Of a stretch of DNA of 64,000 nt, positions 33,228-42,212 are shown in pieces. Below the pieces are notes generated by a model, which saw only the letters and a list, made by a program, of their open reading frames with translations, searched no databases and was not told the DNA's origin. The stretch is from contig NZ_JALDAY010000004.1 of the NCBI RefSeq assembly GCF_022698165.1, forward strand, positions 620,001 to 684,000. Reading direction: 5' to 3'. The DNA comes from Streptomyces cylindrosporus. Its GTDB lineage: Bacteria > Actinomycetota > Actinomycetes > Streptomycetales > Streptomycetaceae. The stretch's first letter is position 1; every line of letters starts with the position of its first letter. A program made the translations under genes and the position numbers.

Positions 33228-34448
33228 TCAGCTGAGGCGCTCGATGACCATCGCCATGCCCTGGCCGCCGCCGACGCACATCGTCTCCAGACCGAACTGC
33301 TTGTCGTGGAACTGGAGGGAGTTGATGAGCGTGCCGGTGATGCGGGCGCCGGTCATGCCGAAGGGGTGGCCGACGGCGATGGCGCCGCCGTTCACGTTCA
33401 GCTTCTCCAGCGGGATGTTCAGGTCGCGGTAGGAGGGGATCACCTGGGCGGCGAACGCCTCGTTGATCTCGACCAGGTCGATGTCGTCGATGGTGAGTCC
33501 GGCCAGGCGCAGGGCGCGCTGCGAGGCCTCCACCGGGCCGAGGCCCATGATCTCGGGGGACAGACCCGAGACGCCGGTCGACACGATGCGGGCGAGCGGG
33601 GTCAGGCCCAGCTCGCGGGCCTTGGTGTCGCTCATGATGACGACCGCGGCGGCGCCGTCGTTCAGCGGGCAGCAGTTGCCCGCGGTGACCAGGCCGTCGG
33701 GGCGGAAGACGGGCTTGAGGCCCGCGACGCCCTCCATGGTGACGCCGGCGCGCGGACCGTCGTCCTTGGCGACGACCGTGCCGTCGGGCAGCGTCACCGG
33801 GGTGATCTCGCGCTCCCAGAAGCCGTTCTTGATGGCCTCCTCGGCGAGGTTCTGCGAGCGGACGCCGAACTCGTCCATGTCCTGGCGGGTGACGCCCTTG
33901 ACGCGGGCGAGGTTCTCCGCGGTCTGGCCCATCGCGATGTAGGGGTCGGGGACCAGGCCGTCCTCACGCGGGTCGTGCCAGCTGGTGCCCTCCTGCTGGG
34001 CGACGGCCTCGGTGCGGGCCTCCGCCTCGGCGAAGATCGGGTTGTGCGTGTCCGGGAGGCTGTCGGAGTTCCCCTTCACGTACCGCGACACCATCTCGAC
34101 GCCGGCCGAGATGAAGACGTCGCCCTCGCCGGCCTTGATGGCGTGCAGGGCCATGCGGGACGTCTGCAGCGACGAGGAACAGTAACGGGTGATCGTGCAG
34201 CCCGGCAGGTGGTCCATGCCCATCTGCACGGCGACGATCCGGCCGAGGTTGTTGCCCTGCTCGCCGCCGGGCAGACCGCAGCCGAGGTGCAGGTCGTCGA
34301 TGTCGCGCGGGTCCAGCTCGGGGACCTTGGCGAGGGCGGCCTGGATGATCGTGGCGGTGAGGTCGTCCGGGCGCAGATCCTTGAGGGAGCCCTTGAAAGC
34401 GCGGCCGATGGGGGAGCGGGCGGTCGAGACGATCACTGCTTCGGGCAT
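33228..34448 (-). CDS. Acetyl-CoA acetyltransferase / thiolase
   Basis: This 406-residue thiolase-fold enzyme has the N-terminal PEAVIVSTARSPIGRAFKGS, the active-site Cys segment ITRYCSSSLQTSRMALHAI, the His motif GGAIAVGHPFGMTGARITGT, and the second Cys motif FGLETMCVGGGQGMAMVIE. It either condenses two acetyl-CoA or releases acetyl-CoA in beta-oxidation. The long loop KGNSDSLPDTHNPIFAEAEA is of the FadA-like type. ATG 34448 has GGAG 5 bases upstream. It is monocistronic, with its own terminator. Confidence 0.95.
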   Translation of the reverse strand: MPEAVIVSTARSPIGRAFKGSLKDLRPDDLTATIIQAALAKVPELDPRDIDDLHLGCGLPGGEQGNNLGRIVAVQMGMDHLPGCTITRYCSSSLQTSRMALHAIKAGEGDVFISAGVEMVSRYVKGNSDSLPDTHNPIFAEAEARTEAVAQQEGTSWHDPREDGLVPDPYIAMGQTAENLARVKGVTRQDMDEFGVRSQNLAEEAIKNGFWEREITPVTLPDGTVVAKDDGPRAGVTMEGVAGLKPVFRPDGLVTAGNCCPLNDGAAAVVIMSDTKARELGLTPLARIVSTGVSGLSPEIMGLGPVEASQRALRLAGLTIDDIDLVEINEAFAAQVIPSYRDLNIPLEKLNVNGGAIAVGHPFGMTGARITGTLINSLQFHDKQFGLETMCVGGGQGMAMVIERLS

Positions 34449-34516
34449 CACGGCTCCATTGGCGTACGGGGGGTGTTTCTTCAGGCAGGGCTGCTTGGGA
34501 AGTTACCCGTACGTAT

Positions 34517-34552
34517 GGCCAGGGTCACGTGGGTGGCGGTGTGACCCTGGCC
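34517..34552 (-). terminator. Hairpin terminator after the GDSL esterase gene
   Basis: GGCCAGGGTCAC (34517-34528) and GTGACCCTGGCC (34541-34552) form a perfect 12-bp stem around a 12-base loop. It sits 45 bases beyond the stop of the minus-strand esterase gene and ahead of the thiolase promoter. Confidence 0.75.
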
Positions 34553-34597
34553 GCAGTTTTCTAAGCGCTTGCTTTTTGCCTGTCCGCTCGACCCCGC

Positions 34598-35638
34598 TCA
34601 GGGCGTTCTCTGCGTCGAAGGAACCGACGCCGCCCGCGGCTCCGGCTCCTGCACCCGGCGCCGCTTCCTCCGCTTGAGCAGCGCCCAGGGCCCGCGCGGA
34701 CCCGTCGGCATCGCCGCCGCGACCTCCGTACCGGCCTCCGAGGCCGCCTCCGCCGCCGCCCGCGCCACCGGCAGGAAGCCCTCGCGCCGGGACACGTCCG
34801 GCCGCTCCTCCTCCGCCGGCCACAGCGCCAGGGCCGCGCAGACCGTCGGCAGCACCGCCATGGCCGCCGTCGCATAGCCCTCCGCGGAGGGGTGGTAGTT
34901 GTCGGGCCCGAACAGCTCGCGCGGGTTGGCCTCGAACTCCGGGCCCAGCAGATCGCCCAGCGACACCGTCCGGCCGCCCTGCTCGACCGTGCCGATCGTC
35001 TGGGCGGCCGCCAGCTGCCGGGAGGCCCGGCGGGCCAGCCAGCGCAGGGGCTGCCCGACCTGCTCCACCGTGCCCAGGTCGGGACAGGTGCCGACCACCA
35101 CCTCCGCGCCGGCCGTGCGCAGCCGCCGTACCGCCGCCGAGAGATGGCGGACCGAGCGGGTGGCCGGCATGCGGTGGGTGACGTCGTTCGCGCCGATCAT
35201 GATCACGCAGACGTCCGGCACCCGGGCCGGGTCGGCCAGCACCAGCGCGACCTGGCGGTCCAGGTCGTCGGACGTGGCCCCCGGGAGGGCCACGTTGTGG
35301 AGTTCCACCGGCCGCTCGGCCACCGCCGACAGGCCCGAGGCCAGCAGTGCGCCCGGCGTCTGGCCCGCCCGGTGCACGCCCTGGCCCGCGGCCGTGGAGT
35401 CGCCGAGCATCGTCAGGCGCAGGGGAGGTTCGTCGGGGACGGTGTACGCGGTGCCGTACAGGCCGTCCGCCACCGGGACCCGGCCGCTGTTGCCGTTGCC
35501 CACATGGCGCTTGGCCAGTTGCGCCTCGGCCAGCAGCAGACCGACGGCGGCCGCACCGGCCAGCCCGATCCCGCCGCCCCCGTATGCCGCACCGGCCGCG
35601 ATCCGCCGGGCCACCCGTGCCCTCGACATGCTCGTCAT
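34598..35638 (-). CDS. Secreted or membrane-anchored SGNH/GDSL-family hydrolase
   Basis: This 346-residue esterase/lipase-like enzyme has an N-terminal membrane segment (GAAYGGGGIGLAGAAAVGLL, ~14-34) acting as signal anchor. SGNH blocks follow: block I LRLTMLGDSTAAGQGV (nucleophile Ser), block II Gly in LPGATSDDL, block III VIMIGANDVTHR (Asn), block V FGPDNYHPSAEGYA (Asp and His). The tail is basic (LLKRRKRRRVQEPEP). GGAGG supports ATG 35638. The substrate is unknown; family members deacylate lipids or cell-wall polymers. Confidence 0.9.
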   Translation of the reverse strand: MTSMSRARVARRIAAGAAYGGGGIGLAGAAAVGLLLAEAQLAKRHVGNGNSGRVPVADGLYGTAYTVPDEPPLRLTMLGDSTAAGQGVHRAGQTPGALLASGLSAVAERPVELHNVALPGATSDDLDRQVALVLADPARVPDVCVIMIGANDVTHRMPATRSVRHLSAAVRRLRTAGAEVVVGTCPDLGTVEQVGQPLRWLARRASRQLAAAQTIGTVEQGGRTVSLGDLLGPEFEANPRELFGPDNYHPSAEGYATAAMAVLPTVCAALALWPAEEERPDVSRREGFLPVARAAAEAASEAGTEVAAAMPTGPRGPWALLKRRKRRRVQEPEPRAASVPSTQRTP

Positions 35639-35786
35639 GCGCCGCCGCCACCTCCTCGTTGCCGTACATCCACTCCTTGCCCCGTACAGACCGTCCACCA
35701 ATCTCAACGTGGAGTGAACGAACCTCGCGGGCCGTAGTCTGGCGGGACCATCACGACCACTTCTTTTGCAGCATCCGGAGACAACG

Positions 35787-37175
35787 GTGCAATTCCACGA
35801 CTCGATGATCAGCCTCGTCGGCAACACCCCGCTGGTGAGGCTCAACAGCGTGACCAAGGGCATCAAGGCGACCGTCCTGGCCAAGGTCGAGTACTTCAAC
35901 CCGGGCGGCTCGGTCAAGGACCGCATCGCCCTGCGCATGATCGAGGCGGCGGAGGAGAGCGGCGCGCTCAAGCCCGGCGGCACGATCGTCGAGCCGACCA
36001 GCGGTAACACCGGCGTGGGGCTCGCCATCGTGGCACAGCAGAAGGGGTACAAGTGCATCTTCGTGTGCCCCGACAAGGTGAGCACCGACAAGATCAACGT
36101 GCTGCGGGCGTACGGCGCCGAGGTGGTCGTGTGCCCCACCGCCGTGGACCCCGAGCACCCGGACTCGTACTACAACGTCTCCGACCGGCTGGTCCGTGAG
36201 ACGCCGGGCGCGTGGAAGCCCGACCAGTACTCCAACCCCAACAACCCGCTCTCCCACTACCACTCGACCGGCCCCGAGCTGTGGGAGCAGACGGAGGGGA
36301 GGATCACCCACTTCGTCGCGGGCGTCGGCACCGGCGGCACGATCTCCGGCACCGGCCGCTACCTCAAGGACGCGAGCGACGGCAAGGTCCAGGTGATCGG
36401 CGCCGACCCCGAGGGCTCGGTCTACTCCGGCGGCTCCGGACGGCCGTACCTGGTCGAGGGCGTCGGCGAGGACTTCTGGCCGACCGCCTACGACCGCACG
36501 GTCGCCGACGAGATCGTCGCCGTCTCCGACAAGGACTCCTTCCAGATGACCCGCCGCCTCGCCAAGGAGGAGGGCCTCCTGGTGGGCGGCTCCTGCGGCA
36601 TGGCGGTCGTGGCGGCACTGCGGGTCGCGGAGCGGCTGGACGAGAACGGCGTCGTGGTCGTCCTGCTGCCCGACAGCGGGCGCGGCTACCTCAGCAAGAT
36701 CTTCAACGACGAGTGGATGGCCGACTACGGCTTCCTGGAGGACGAGGGCCCCAGCGCCCGCGTCGCCGACGTCCTCAACGACAAGGAGCACGGCGCCATC
36801 CCCTCCCTCGTCCACATGCACCCGGACGAGACCGTCGGCGAGGCGATCGAGGTGCTGCGGGAGTACGGCGTCTCGCAGATGCCGATCGTGAAGCCGGGGG
36901 CCGGCCACCCCGACGTGATGGCCGCCGAGGTCGTCGGCTCGGTCGTCGAACGCGAGCTGCTCGACGCCCTGTTCGCCAAGCGGGCCTCCCTGGAGGACCC
37001 GCTCGAGAAGCACATGTCGCCCCCGCTGCCCCAGGTCGGCTCCGGCGAGCCGGTCGGCGACCTGATGTCCGTGCTCGGCGCGGCGGACGCGGCGATCGTC
37101 CTCGTCGAGGGCAAGCCCACGGGCGTGATCAGCCGCCAGGACCTGCTGGCCTTCCTGGCCAAGGGCGGGAAGTAG
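35787..37175 (+). CDS. Cystathionine beta-synthase
   Basis: This is a 462-residue PLP enzyme of transsulfuration that joins serine and homocysteine to cystathionine. The catalytic domain is residues 1-330, with Lys44 in NPGGSVKDR, the substrate loop EPTSGNTGVGLA and the phosphate loop GVGTGGTISGTGRY. Two CBS domains fill the C-terminus (IPSLVHMHPDETVGEAIEVL and PLPQVGSGEPVGDLMSVLGA), normally regulatory. GTG 35787 has GGAG 6 bases upstream. The reaction could instead be O-acetylserine sulfhydrylation, but the CBS pair favours CBS. Confidence 0.93.
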   Translation: MQFHDSMISLVGNTPLVRLNSVTKGIKATVLAKVEYFNPGGSVKDRIALRMIEAAEESGALKPGGTIVEPTSGNTGVGLAIVAQQKGYKCIFVCPDKVSTDKINVLRAYGAEVVVCPTAVDPEHPDSYYNVSDRLVRETPGAWKPDQYSNPNNPLSHYHSTGPELWEQTEGRITHFVAGVGTGGTISGTGRYLKDASDGKVQVIGADPEGSVYSGGSGRPYLVEGVGEDFWPTAYDRTVADEIVAVSDKDSFQMTRRLAKEEGLLVGGSCGMAVVAALRVAERLDENGVVVVLLPDSGRGYLSKIFNDEWMADYGFLEDEGPSARVADVLNDKEHGAIPSLVHMHPDETVGEAIEVLREYGVSQMPIVKPGAGHPDVMAAEVVGSVVERELLDALFAKRASLEDPLEKHMSPPLPQVGSGEPVGDLMSVLGAADAAIVLVEGKPTGVISRQDLLAFLAKGGK

Positions 37176-37437
37176 CGGCAAACATGCGGTGAACGGGCCG
37201 TGGACGTGTCGAACTTGCGGTGATCATCAGGGTTCGTGACTTCGCGGAAGTGGTACGAGCGTGTCACGTCCACGCAGCACACGCTTAACACGGGTCCGGC
37301 ACATTAGTGGGTGTCGGCAGGGCGGGAGCGGCTCCCCGCCCGAGCCGGCACCGAACGTCCAAGGACCTCCGGAGCGGCTCCCGGACCTCCATGGACGCCG
37401 GACGCGAGACCCGGCCCTGACCCGGTCAGCGTCCCTC

Positions 37438-37490
37438 GCGGGGACCGCCGTCGTCCCGCCCCCCGGTAACGGGGGTGCGGCGGTCCCCGC
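37438..37490. terminator. Large bidirectional terminator hairpin
   Basis: GCGGGGACCGCCG (37438-37450) pairs perfectly with CGGCGGTCCCCGC (37478-37490). The loop contains its own stem, CCCCCGGTAACGGGGG. It separates the CBS gene from the convergent XRE regulator. The rest of 37176-37516 shows nothing else I can name. Confidence 0.8.
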
Positions 37491-37516
37491 GCACAATCCT
37501 TCCCACGCGCTCCTTG

Positions 37517-38341
37517 TTACGCGCCCGTGGTGGCCCAGCTGCCCAGCAGCGCGAGCCTCTCCGCTGTCTCCGACCCCCGCTCCGGTGTGTACACGAGCAG
37601 CGTCTGGTCGCCGTCGCCCGGGAGCGCCAGGCTCTCGTACGGGAGCGTCAGCAGGCCCGCCACAGGATGGCGGAGGCGTTTGACGCCGTACGCGCACTCC
37701 TTGACCTGGTGGTCGGCCCACAGGCGGCGGAAGTCCTCGCTCTTGAGGGAGAGTTCGCCGACGAGCGAGGTCAGTTCACGGTCGTCCTGGTGATGGCCGG
37801 CCAGGACGCGCAGGTGGGCCACGGTCTGCGCGGCCACCGCCTGCCACTCCGGGTAGAGGTCGCGGGCGGCGGGGTCGAGGAAGACCTGACGCGGCATGCT
37901 GCGGGCCCGGGGCGCCGAATCACTGAAGCCGAAGACCGCGTTGGCCAGGGCGTTCCAGGCCAGGACGGTCATACGGCGGTCCATCACCAGGGCCGGCGTG
38001 CGCTCCATGCCGTCCAGCAGGGCCTGGACGCCCGGCCGGACGCGTGGCGTCACCGGGCGCTCGGCCTGCCGGCGGGGGCGGGCCACCGCGTGCAGATAGG
38101 CGTGCTCGGTCTCGTCGAGGCGCAGTACGCGCGCGATGGCGTCGAGTACGGCATCCGACACGCTCGGGCCGCGCCCCTGCTCAAGGCGGATGTAGTAGTC
38201 GACGCTCACGCCCGCCAGCTGCGCCACCTCCTCGCGGCGCAGGCCGGGCACGCGGCGGCGGCCGTGCGAAGCCAGCCCCACCTCCTCCGGCTGGATGCGG
38301 GCGCGGCGCGAGCGCAGGAAATCTCCGAGGTCCCCGTCCAT
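37517..38341 (-). CDS. XRE-family regulator with MmyB-like ligand-binding domain
   Basis: This 274-residue transcription factor has an N-terminal HTH (FLRSRRARIQPEEVGLASHG, then GLRREEVAQLAGVSVDYYIR and LEQGRGPSVSDAVLDAIARV). The C-terminal part is an MmyB-like PAS-fold domain (ALVMDRRMTVLAWNALANAV) that binds fatty-acid-like ligands in relatives. ATG 38341 is the conserved start. It is divergent from an SDR gene 146 bases away, the classic layout in which this family controls the neighbouring reductase. Confidence 0.92.
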   Translation of the reverse strand: MDGDLGDFLRSRRARIQPEEVGLASHGRRRVPGLRREEVAQLAGVSVDYYIRLEQGRGPSVSDAVLDAIARVLRLDETEHAYLHAVARPRRQAERPVTPRVRPGVQALLDGMERTPALVMDRRMTVLAWNALANAVFGFSDSAPRARSMPRQVFLDPAARDLYPEWQAVAAQTVAHLRVLAGHHQDDRELTSLVGELSLKSEDFRRLWADHQVKECAYGVKRLRHPVAGLLTLPYESLALPGDGDQTLLVYTPERGSETAERLALLGSWATTGA

Positions 38342-38487
38342 GAGTTCGATCGTAGGGGAGCGGCGGGATTCCAACCTGGTTCTGCCAGACCCAGGAAAAG
38401 CTCATCCCTGGGTAGGCCGCGCCGGGCGGCGCAGGGTGGTGGACGTCGCCGGGAGACACCGGGCGACTTTCCCACCGAGGAGTACTC

Positions 38488-39252
38488 ATGTCGTACGAGA
38501 ACCTGGCCGGCCGTACCGCCGTCGTCACCGGAGCCGCGAGCGGGATCGGTGAGGCCGTCGCCGTCGCGCTGGCCGCGCAGGGCGCGAAGGTCGCTCTGCT
38601 GGCGCGGCGGGCCGAGCGGCTGGAGGCCGTCGTCGGGAAGATCCGGGCGGACGGCGGGCAGGCGCTCGCCGTGGTCGCCGACGTGACCGACGGTGCGTCC
38701 GTGGACGCCGCCGCGCAGCGGATCCACGAGGCGTACGGGACCGTCGACCTGGTCGTCAACAACGCCGGCGTGATGCTGCCCAACCCGATCGAGGACGCCC
38801 GCGTCGACGAGTGGCAGCGGATGATCGACACCAATGTCACCGGCGTCCTGCGGGTGATCGGCGCCTTCGCCAAGGATCTGACGGAGGCGGCCGCGCAGGG
38901 CCGCAGCGCGGACCTGGTGAACGTCTCGTCCATCGGCGCGCACGTCACCGGCTTCACGAACTACGCCGTGTACGGGGCGACGAAGGCCGCGGTCACCCAC
39001 CTCTCGGCGCTGCTGCGGGGCGAGTTCGGGCCGCGTGACGTGCGGGTCACCAACATCGAGCCGGGGCTGACGGAGAGCGAGCTCGCCTCGCACATCGACA
39101 ACGACGGCCTGCGCGAGCAGGTCGGCGGGATGGTCGAGGCGATGGGCACCCTCGCGGCCGGCGACCTCGCCGATCTCGTCGCCTACGTCACCAGCCGCCC
39201 CCGGCACGTCAACCTGCGGCAGATCGTGGCGCTGCCCACCCGGCAGGCGTGA
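38488..39252 (+). CDS. Short-chain dehydrogenase/reductase
   Basis: This 254-residue NAD(P)-dependent oxidoreductase has the cofactor loop TGAASGIGEA, the acidic NNAGV motif (LVVNNAGVMLPNPI), the catalytic Ser in VNVSSIGAHV and the catalytic YxxxK in YGATKAAVTH. Arg residues after the first strand (ALLARRAERLE) favour NADP(H). The substrate is unknown. It is divergent from the MmyB-type regulator and probably its target. GAGGAG precedes ATG 38488. Confidence 0.93.
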   Translation: MSYENLAGRTAVVTGAASGIGEAVAVALAAQGAKVALLARRAERLEAVVGKIRADGGQALAVVADVTDGASVDAAAQRIHEAYGTVDLVVNNAGVMLPNPIEDARVDEWQRMIDTNVTGVLRVIGAFAKDLTEAAAQGRSADLVNVSSIGAHVTGFTNYAVYGATKAAVTHLSALLRGEFGPRDVRVTNIEPGLTESELASHIDNDGLREQVGGMVEAMGTLAAGDLADLVAYVTSRPRHVNLRQIVALPTRQA

Positions 39253-39324
39253 CGGCGGCGGGAGGTCCCGGGAGGTCCCCCCCAGGTCCCGGGAGGCGCC
39301 GGAGGCCCCGGAGGCCCTGGGAGG

Positions 39325-39759
39325 TCACTCCTCCCAGCGGTCGCCGTCCTTGGCCTGGCGGCGGTGGTGGCGGCCGGTGAAGAGGTTCGGGTTGGCGCGC
39401 ACCGCCTGGAAGGCGTTGACGCCGACGATGCCGGCCCAGGTGACGAACAGGCCGGGCAGGTGGGCGATGCCGCCGCCGATCGCGGACAGCGGGATCGCCA
39501 GGACCAGCGTCACGATGCCGAAGCCGAAGCGCTCGCTCCAGGAGTCGGTGGCCTTCGGCGCCCGCGAACCCCGGGCCACCACCATCTGCTGCTCGGCCAT
39601 CTGCCGCCGCACCCGCCGCTCGACCGCGCCGTCGATGCGCGCGTCGACCTTCTCCAGGAACGAGTCGACGAGCGCGGACTCGTACTCCTCACCCAGCTCC
39701 CTGCGGGCCTGCAGGGTGGCGTTGAGTTCCTTCTTGAGCTCGGCGTCCCGCGCGTCCAT
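39325..39759 (-). CDS. Hypothetical membrane protein with N-terminal coiled coil
   Basis: This 144-residue protein begins with a cytosolic helical region (AELKKELNATLQARRELGEE, then VDSFLEKVDARIDGAVERRV). Two hydrophobic segments follow, at about 78-98 (FGIVTLVLAIPLSAIGGGIA) and 100-118 (LPGLFVTWAGIVGVNAFQAV). The basic tail includes GRHHRRQAKDGDRWEE. ATG 39759 has GGAG 7 bases upstream; ATG 39783 is an alternative. It is a typical Streptomyces envelope protein of unknown role. Confidence 0.75.
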   Translation of the reverse strand: MDARDAELKKELNATLQARRELGEEYESALVDSFLEKVDARIDGAVERRVRRQMAEQQMVVARGSRAPKATDSWSERFGFGIVTLVLAIPLSAIGGGIAHLPGLFVTWAGIVGVNAFQAVRANPNLFTGRHHRRQAKDGDRWEE

Positions 39760-39859
39760 CGTGGTCTCCGTCCCCATCGTCATGGGACACCACGTTAGGC
39801 AGCCGGAGCGCTTGCCGCACTGGGGATAGCCCCCCTGTCGGGGAGGGGGTTCGCCGGGC

Positions 39860-40477
39860 TCAGGGCAGCGGCGAGACGAGGCCCGTGTCGAGGTCGAACC
39901 TCGCCGCCGTGACGTGTGCCGGGGTGAAGGACGGGTCCGCGCGGATCGCGTCGCGGACCCAGGCCGTGTGGGCCCGCATGGTGTGTTCGGCCCAGTCGCC
40001 GGGCAGGGCGTGGGTGCGGCGGGCGGCCGGGGCGATCTCGTCGACCAGGAGTTCCAGGTGGCCGGGGACGGGCGCGCCGGTGCGCAGATGGTCGAGGGTG
40101 GCCGCCACCGCCCCGCAGCGCTCGTGCCCGAGGACCAGGACCAGGCGGATGCCCAGCTCCTCGACGCCGTACTGGATGGAGCCGAGCACCGCCTCGTCCA
40201 GGACCTGGCCGGCCGTCCTTGTGCACAGCAGGTCGCCGAGGCCCTGGTCGAAGACCAGCTCCGGCGGTACGCGCGAGTCGACGCAGCCGACGACCACCGC
40301 GAAGGGGTGCTGGGCGGTGGCCAGGGTGTGCCGTCGCCGGAGTTCCTCGTCGGGGTGGCGGGAGTGGCCGGTGGCGTAGCGGCGGTTGCCGGCGAGCAGC
40401 TCGGCCAGGGCGGCGCGGGCGCTTGTCGGGGGGTGGGCGGCGGTGGCCGTCAGGAGGGCCCTGCGGTTCGAGGCCAT
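39860..40477 (-). CDS. Beta-class carbonic anhydrase
   Basis: This 205-residue zinc enzyme hydrates CO2 to bicarbonate. The zinc ligands are visible as Cys-Asp-Arg in VVGCVDSRVPPELVF (CxDxR) and His-Cys in VLGHERCGAVAAT (HxxC). The sequence TRTAGQVLDEAVLGSIQYGV is also conserved. The N-terminus (RALLTATAAHPPTSARAALA) lacks a clear signal peptide, so it is probably cytosolic. Length is normal for the class. It is monocistronic. Confidence 0.93.
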   Translation of the reverse strand: MASNRRALLTATAAHPPTSARAALAELLAGNRRYATGHSRHPDEELRRRHTLATAQHPFAVVVGCVDSRVPPELVFDQGLGDLLCTRTAGQVLDEAVLGSIQYGVEELGIRLVLVLGHERCGAVAATLDHLRTGAPVPGHLELLVDEIAPAARRTHALPGDWAEHTMRAHTAWVRDAIRADPSFTPAHVTAARFDLDTGLVSPLP

Positions 40478-40608
40478 GAGCTTCTCTCAGGTGCGGTGCG
40501 GGTGGCGCACCATCACCGTAAGCACCCGACTTGTGACTCTGTGTATGCATTTAACGACACTTGGTCGATTCGTCGTCAGATCATCGCCCCGGGGATACTC
40601 CCTCTTGA

Positions 40609-41538
40609 TCAAGCCAGCCCGTGCTGCCTGGCGTAGTCGTTCGCCACGTCCTCGGGGTCCTTCTTGTCCTTGTCGACCAGGCGGTTGAGCTCGGTCAGCT
40701 GGGCGGTGGTCAGCACGTTGCCGATCCTGGCGAGCGCCTTGCGGACCGTGTCGTCGGCGACGCGGTCGGCGATCAGCGGGACGATGTGCTGGCTGGGGAT
40801 CAGGTTCTTCGGGTCGGTCAGCACCACCCAGTCGTCGGCCGCGATGTCCGTGTCGGTGGTGAAGAGGTTCGCCACGTCCACGTCGCCCTTCTTCAGTGCG
40901 CCCTTGACCAGTGGCCCGTCGGAGTCGAGCGACTTGAACTCCTTGAACTCGACGCCGTACACCTCCTTGAGCCCGATCGCGCCCACCCGGCGCTTCTTCA
41001 CCTCGGGCGCCGCGCCGATGACCAGCTTGCCGTTCTGCTTGGCGAGGTCGGCGAGCGTGGTCAGGCCGTACTTCCTGGCGGTCTCGCGGGTGACGACGAA
41101 GCAGTCGGAGTCGGCGGCCTGGCCGTAGGGCAGCACCTGGAGGCCGCTGGGCATGGCCAGCGTGAGGGCGTTCTGCATGGTGCCGGGTTCGGCGGAGTCG
41201 TCCTTCGGGGCGAGGTAGTTGAGGAGGGCGCCCTGGTACTCGGGCAGCAGGTCGATGTCACCGGCCTTGAGCGCGGGGATGACGATCTCGCGGGTGCCGA
41301 GGTTCGGGCGGACCTTGACCTTCACGCCGGCCTTCCGGAGGACGGCCGCGTACAGGTAGCCGAGCACCTGGTTCTCGGTGAAGTTGGCGGTGCCGATGGT
41401 GACTCCGCCCTTGCTGGAGCCGCCCCCACCGGACGAACTCCCCTGGCTGTCGAGGGAGGTGATGCCGCTCGCGCAGGCGGAGAGGGCGGGGACGGATGCC
41501 GCGGCGAAGAGGCCGCCGAGGAGAGTGCGTCGGTTCAT
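40609..41538 (-). CDS. Glycine betaine/choline-type ABC transporter substrate-binding lipoprotein
   Basis: This 309-residue lipoprotein has the signal RRTLLGGLFAAASVPALSAC, lipobox LSAC and a Ser/Gly linker. The binding domain is of the OpuAC/OpuCC-ProX type: VTIGTANFTENQVLGYLYAA, NLGTREIVIPALKAGDIDLL, PEYQGALLNYLA and KKGDVDVANLFTTDTDIAAD. It captures quaternary amines such as betaine, choline or carnitine for osmoprotection. It is the last gene of a four-gene operon with two permeases and an ATPase. Confidence 0.93.
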   Translation of the reverse strand: MNRRTLLGGLFAAASVPALSACASGITSLDSQGSSSGGGGSSKGGVTIGTANFTENQVLGYLYAAVLRKAGVKVKVRPNLGTREIVIPALKAGDIDLLPEYQGALLNYLAPKDDSAEPGTMQNALTLAMPSGLQVLPYGQAADSDCFVVTRETARKYGLTTLADLAKQNGKLVIGAAPEVKKRRVGAIGLKEVYGVEFKEFKSLDSDGPLVKGALKKGDVDVANLFTTDTDIAADDWVVLTDPKNLIPSQHIVPLIADRVADDTVRKALARIGNVLTTAQLTELNRLVDKDKKDPEDVANDYARQHGLA

Positions 41539-41548
41539 CGGAGAGTCC

Positions 41549-42211
41549 CTAGGCGGTGCGGTGGCGGAAGAGGAAGCGCTGGAGGCCGGACAGCAGCAGA
41601 TCGAGGGCTACGGCGACCACGGCGACCAGCACCGCGCCGCCCAGCACCTGCACGAGGTCGCGCTGGGCGAGGCCGTCGAAGACGTAGCGGCCGAGGCCGC
41701 CGAAGGAGACGTACGCGGCGATCGTGGCCGTGGCGACGACCTGGATGAGCGCCAGGCGCAGGCCGGTCATGATCAGGGGGAGGGCGAGGGGCAACTCGAC
41801 CTGGAACAGCACCTGGTGGCCGCGCATGCCCTGGCCGCGGGCGGCGTCGCGGACCTCCGGGTCGACGGCCGTCATGCCGGCGTAGGTGTTGGTGACGATC
41901 GCCGGGACCGCGAGGGCGACCAGGGCGACGTACACCGGGAGCATCGACAGGCCGCCGGCCAGGAAGACGAGCACGACCAGGCCGACCGTCGGCAGCGCGC
42001 GCCCGAAGGACGCGAGGTTGATGGCGACGAAGGCGCCCTTGCCGGTGTGGCCGATCAGCAGGCCGAGGGGGAGGCCGATCGCGGCCGCGATGAGGGTGGC
42101 GAGCAGCGAGTACTGGAGGTGCTCGGCGAGGCGGTGGGCGATGCCGTCCGAGCCGGACCAGTTGGCGCCGCTGGTCAGCCAGGTGCCGAGGTTCTTGAAG
42201 AGTTCGTACAT
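41549..42211 (-). CDS. ABC permease, OpuC/ProW family (second permease)
   Basis: This 220-residue integral membrane protein has about five helices and the EAA-type loop for ATPase docking (EVRDAARGQGMRGHQVLFQV, then ELPLALPLIMTGLRLALIQV). The segments YSLLATLIAAAIGLPLGLLI and LGGAVLVAVVAVALDLLL bound the domain. It partners with the adjacent permease as a heterodimer. It starts 1 base after the end of that gene. Confidence 0.92.
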   Translation of the reverse strand: MYELFKNLGTWLTSGANWSGSDGIAHRLAEHLQYSLLATLIAAAIGLPLGLLIGHTGKGAFVAINLASFGRALPTVGLVVLVFLAGGLSMLPVYVALVALAVPAIVTNTYAGMTAVDPEVRDAARGQGMRGHQVLFQVELPLALPLIMTGLRLALIQVVATATIAAYVSFGGLGRYVFDGLAQRDLVQVLGGAVLVAVVAVALDLLLSGLQRFLFRHRTA

Positions 42212-42212
42212 G

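Noticed and set aside
39253-39324. G-rich GGGAGGTCCC-like short repeats after the SDR gene
   Set aside because: Short, imperfect and overlapping a likely transcription end; not enough structure to call a defined repeat or terminator.
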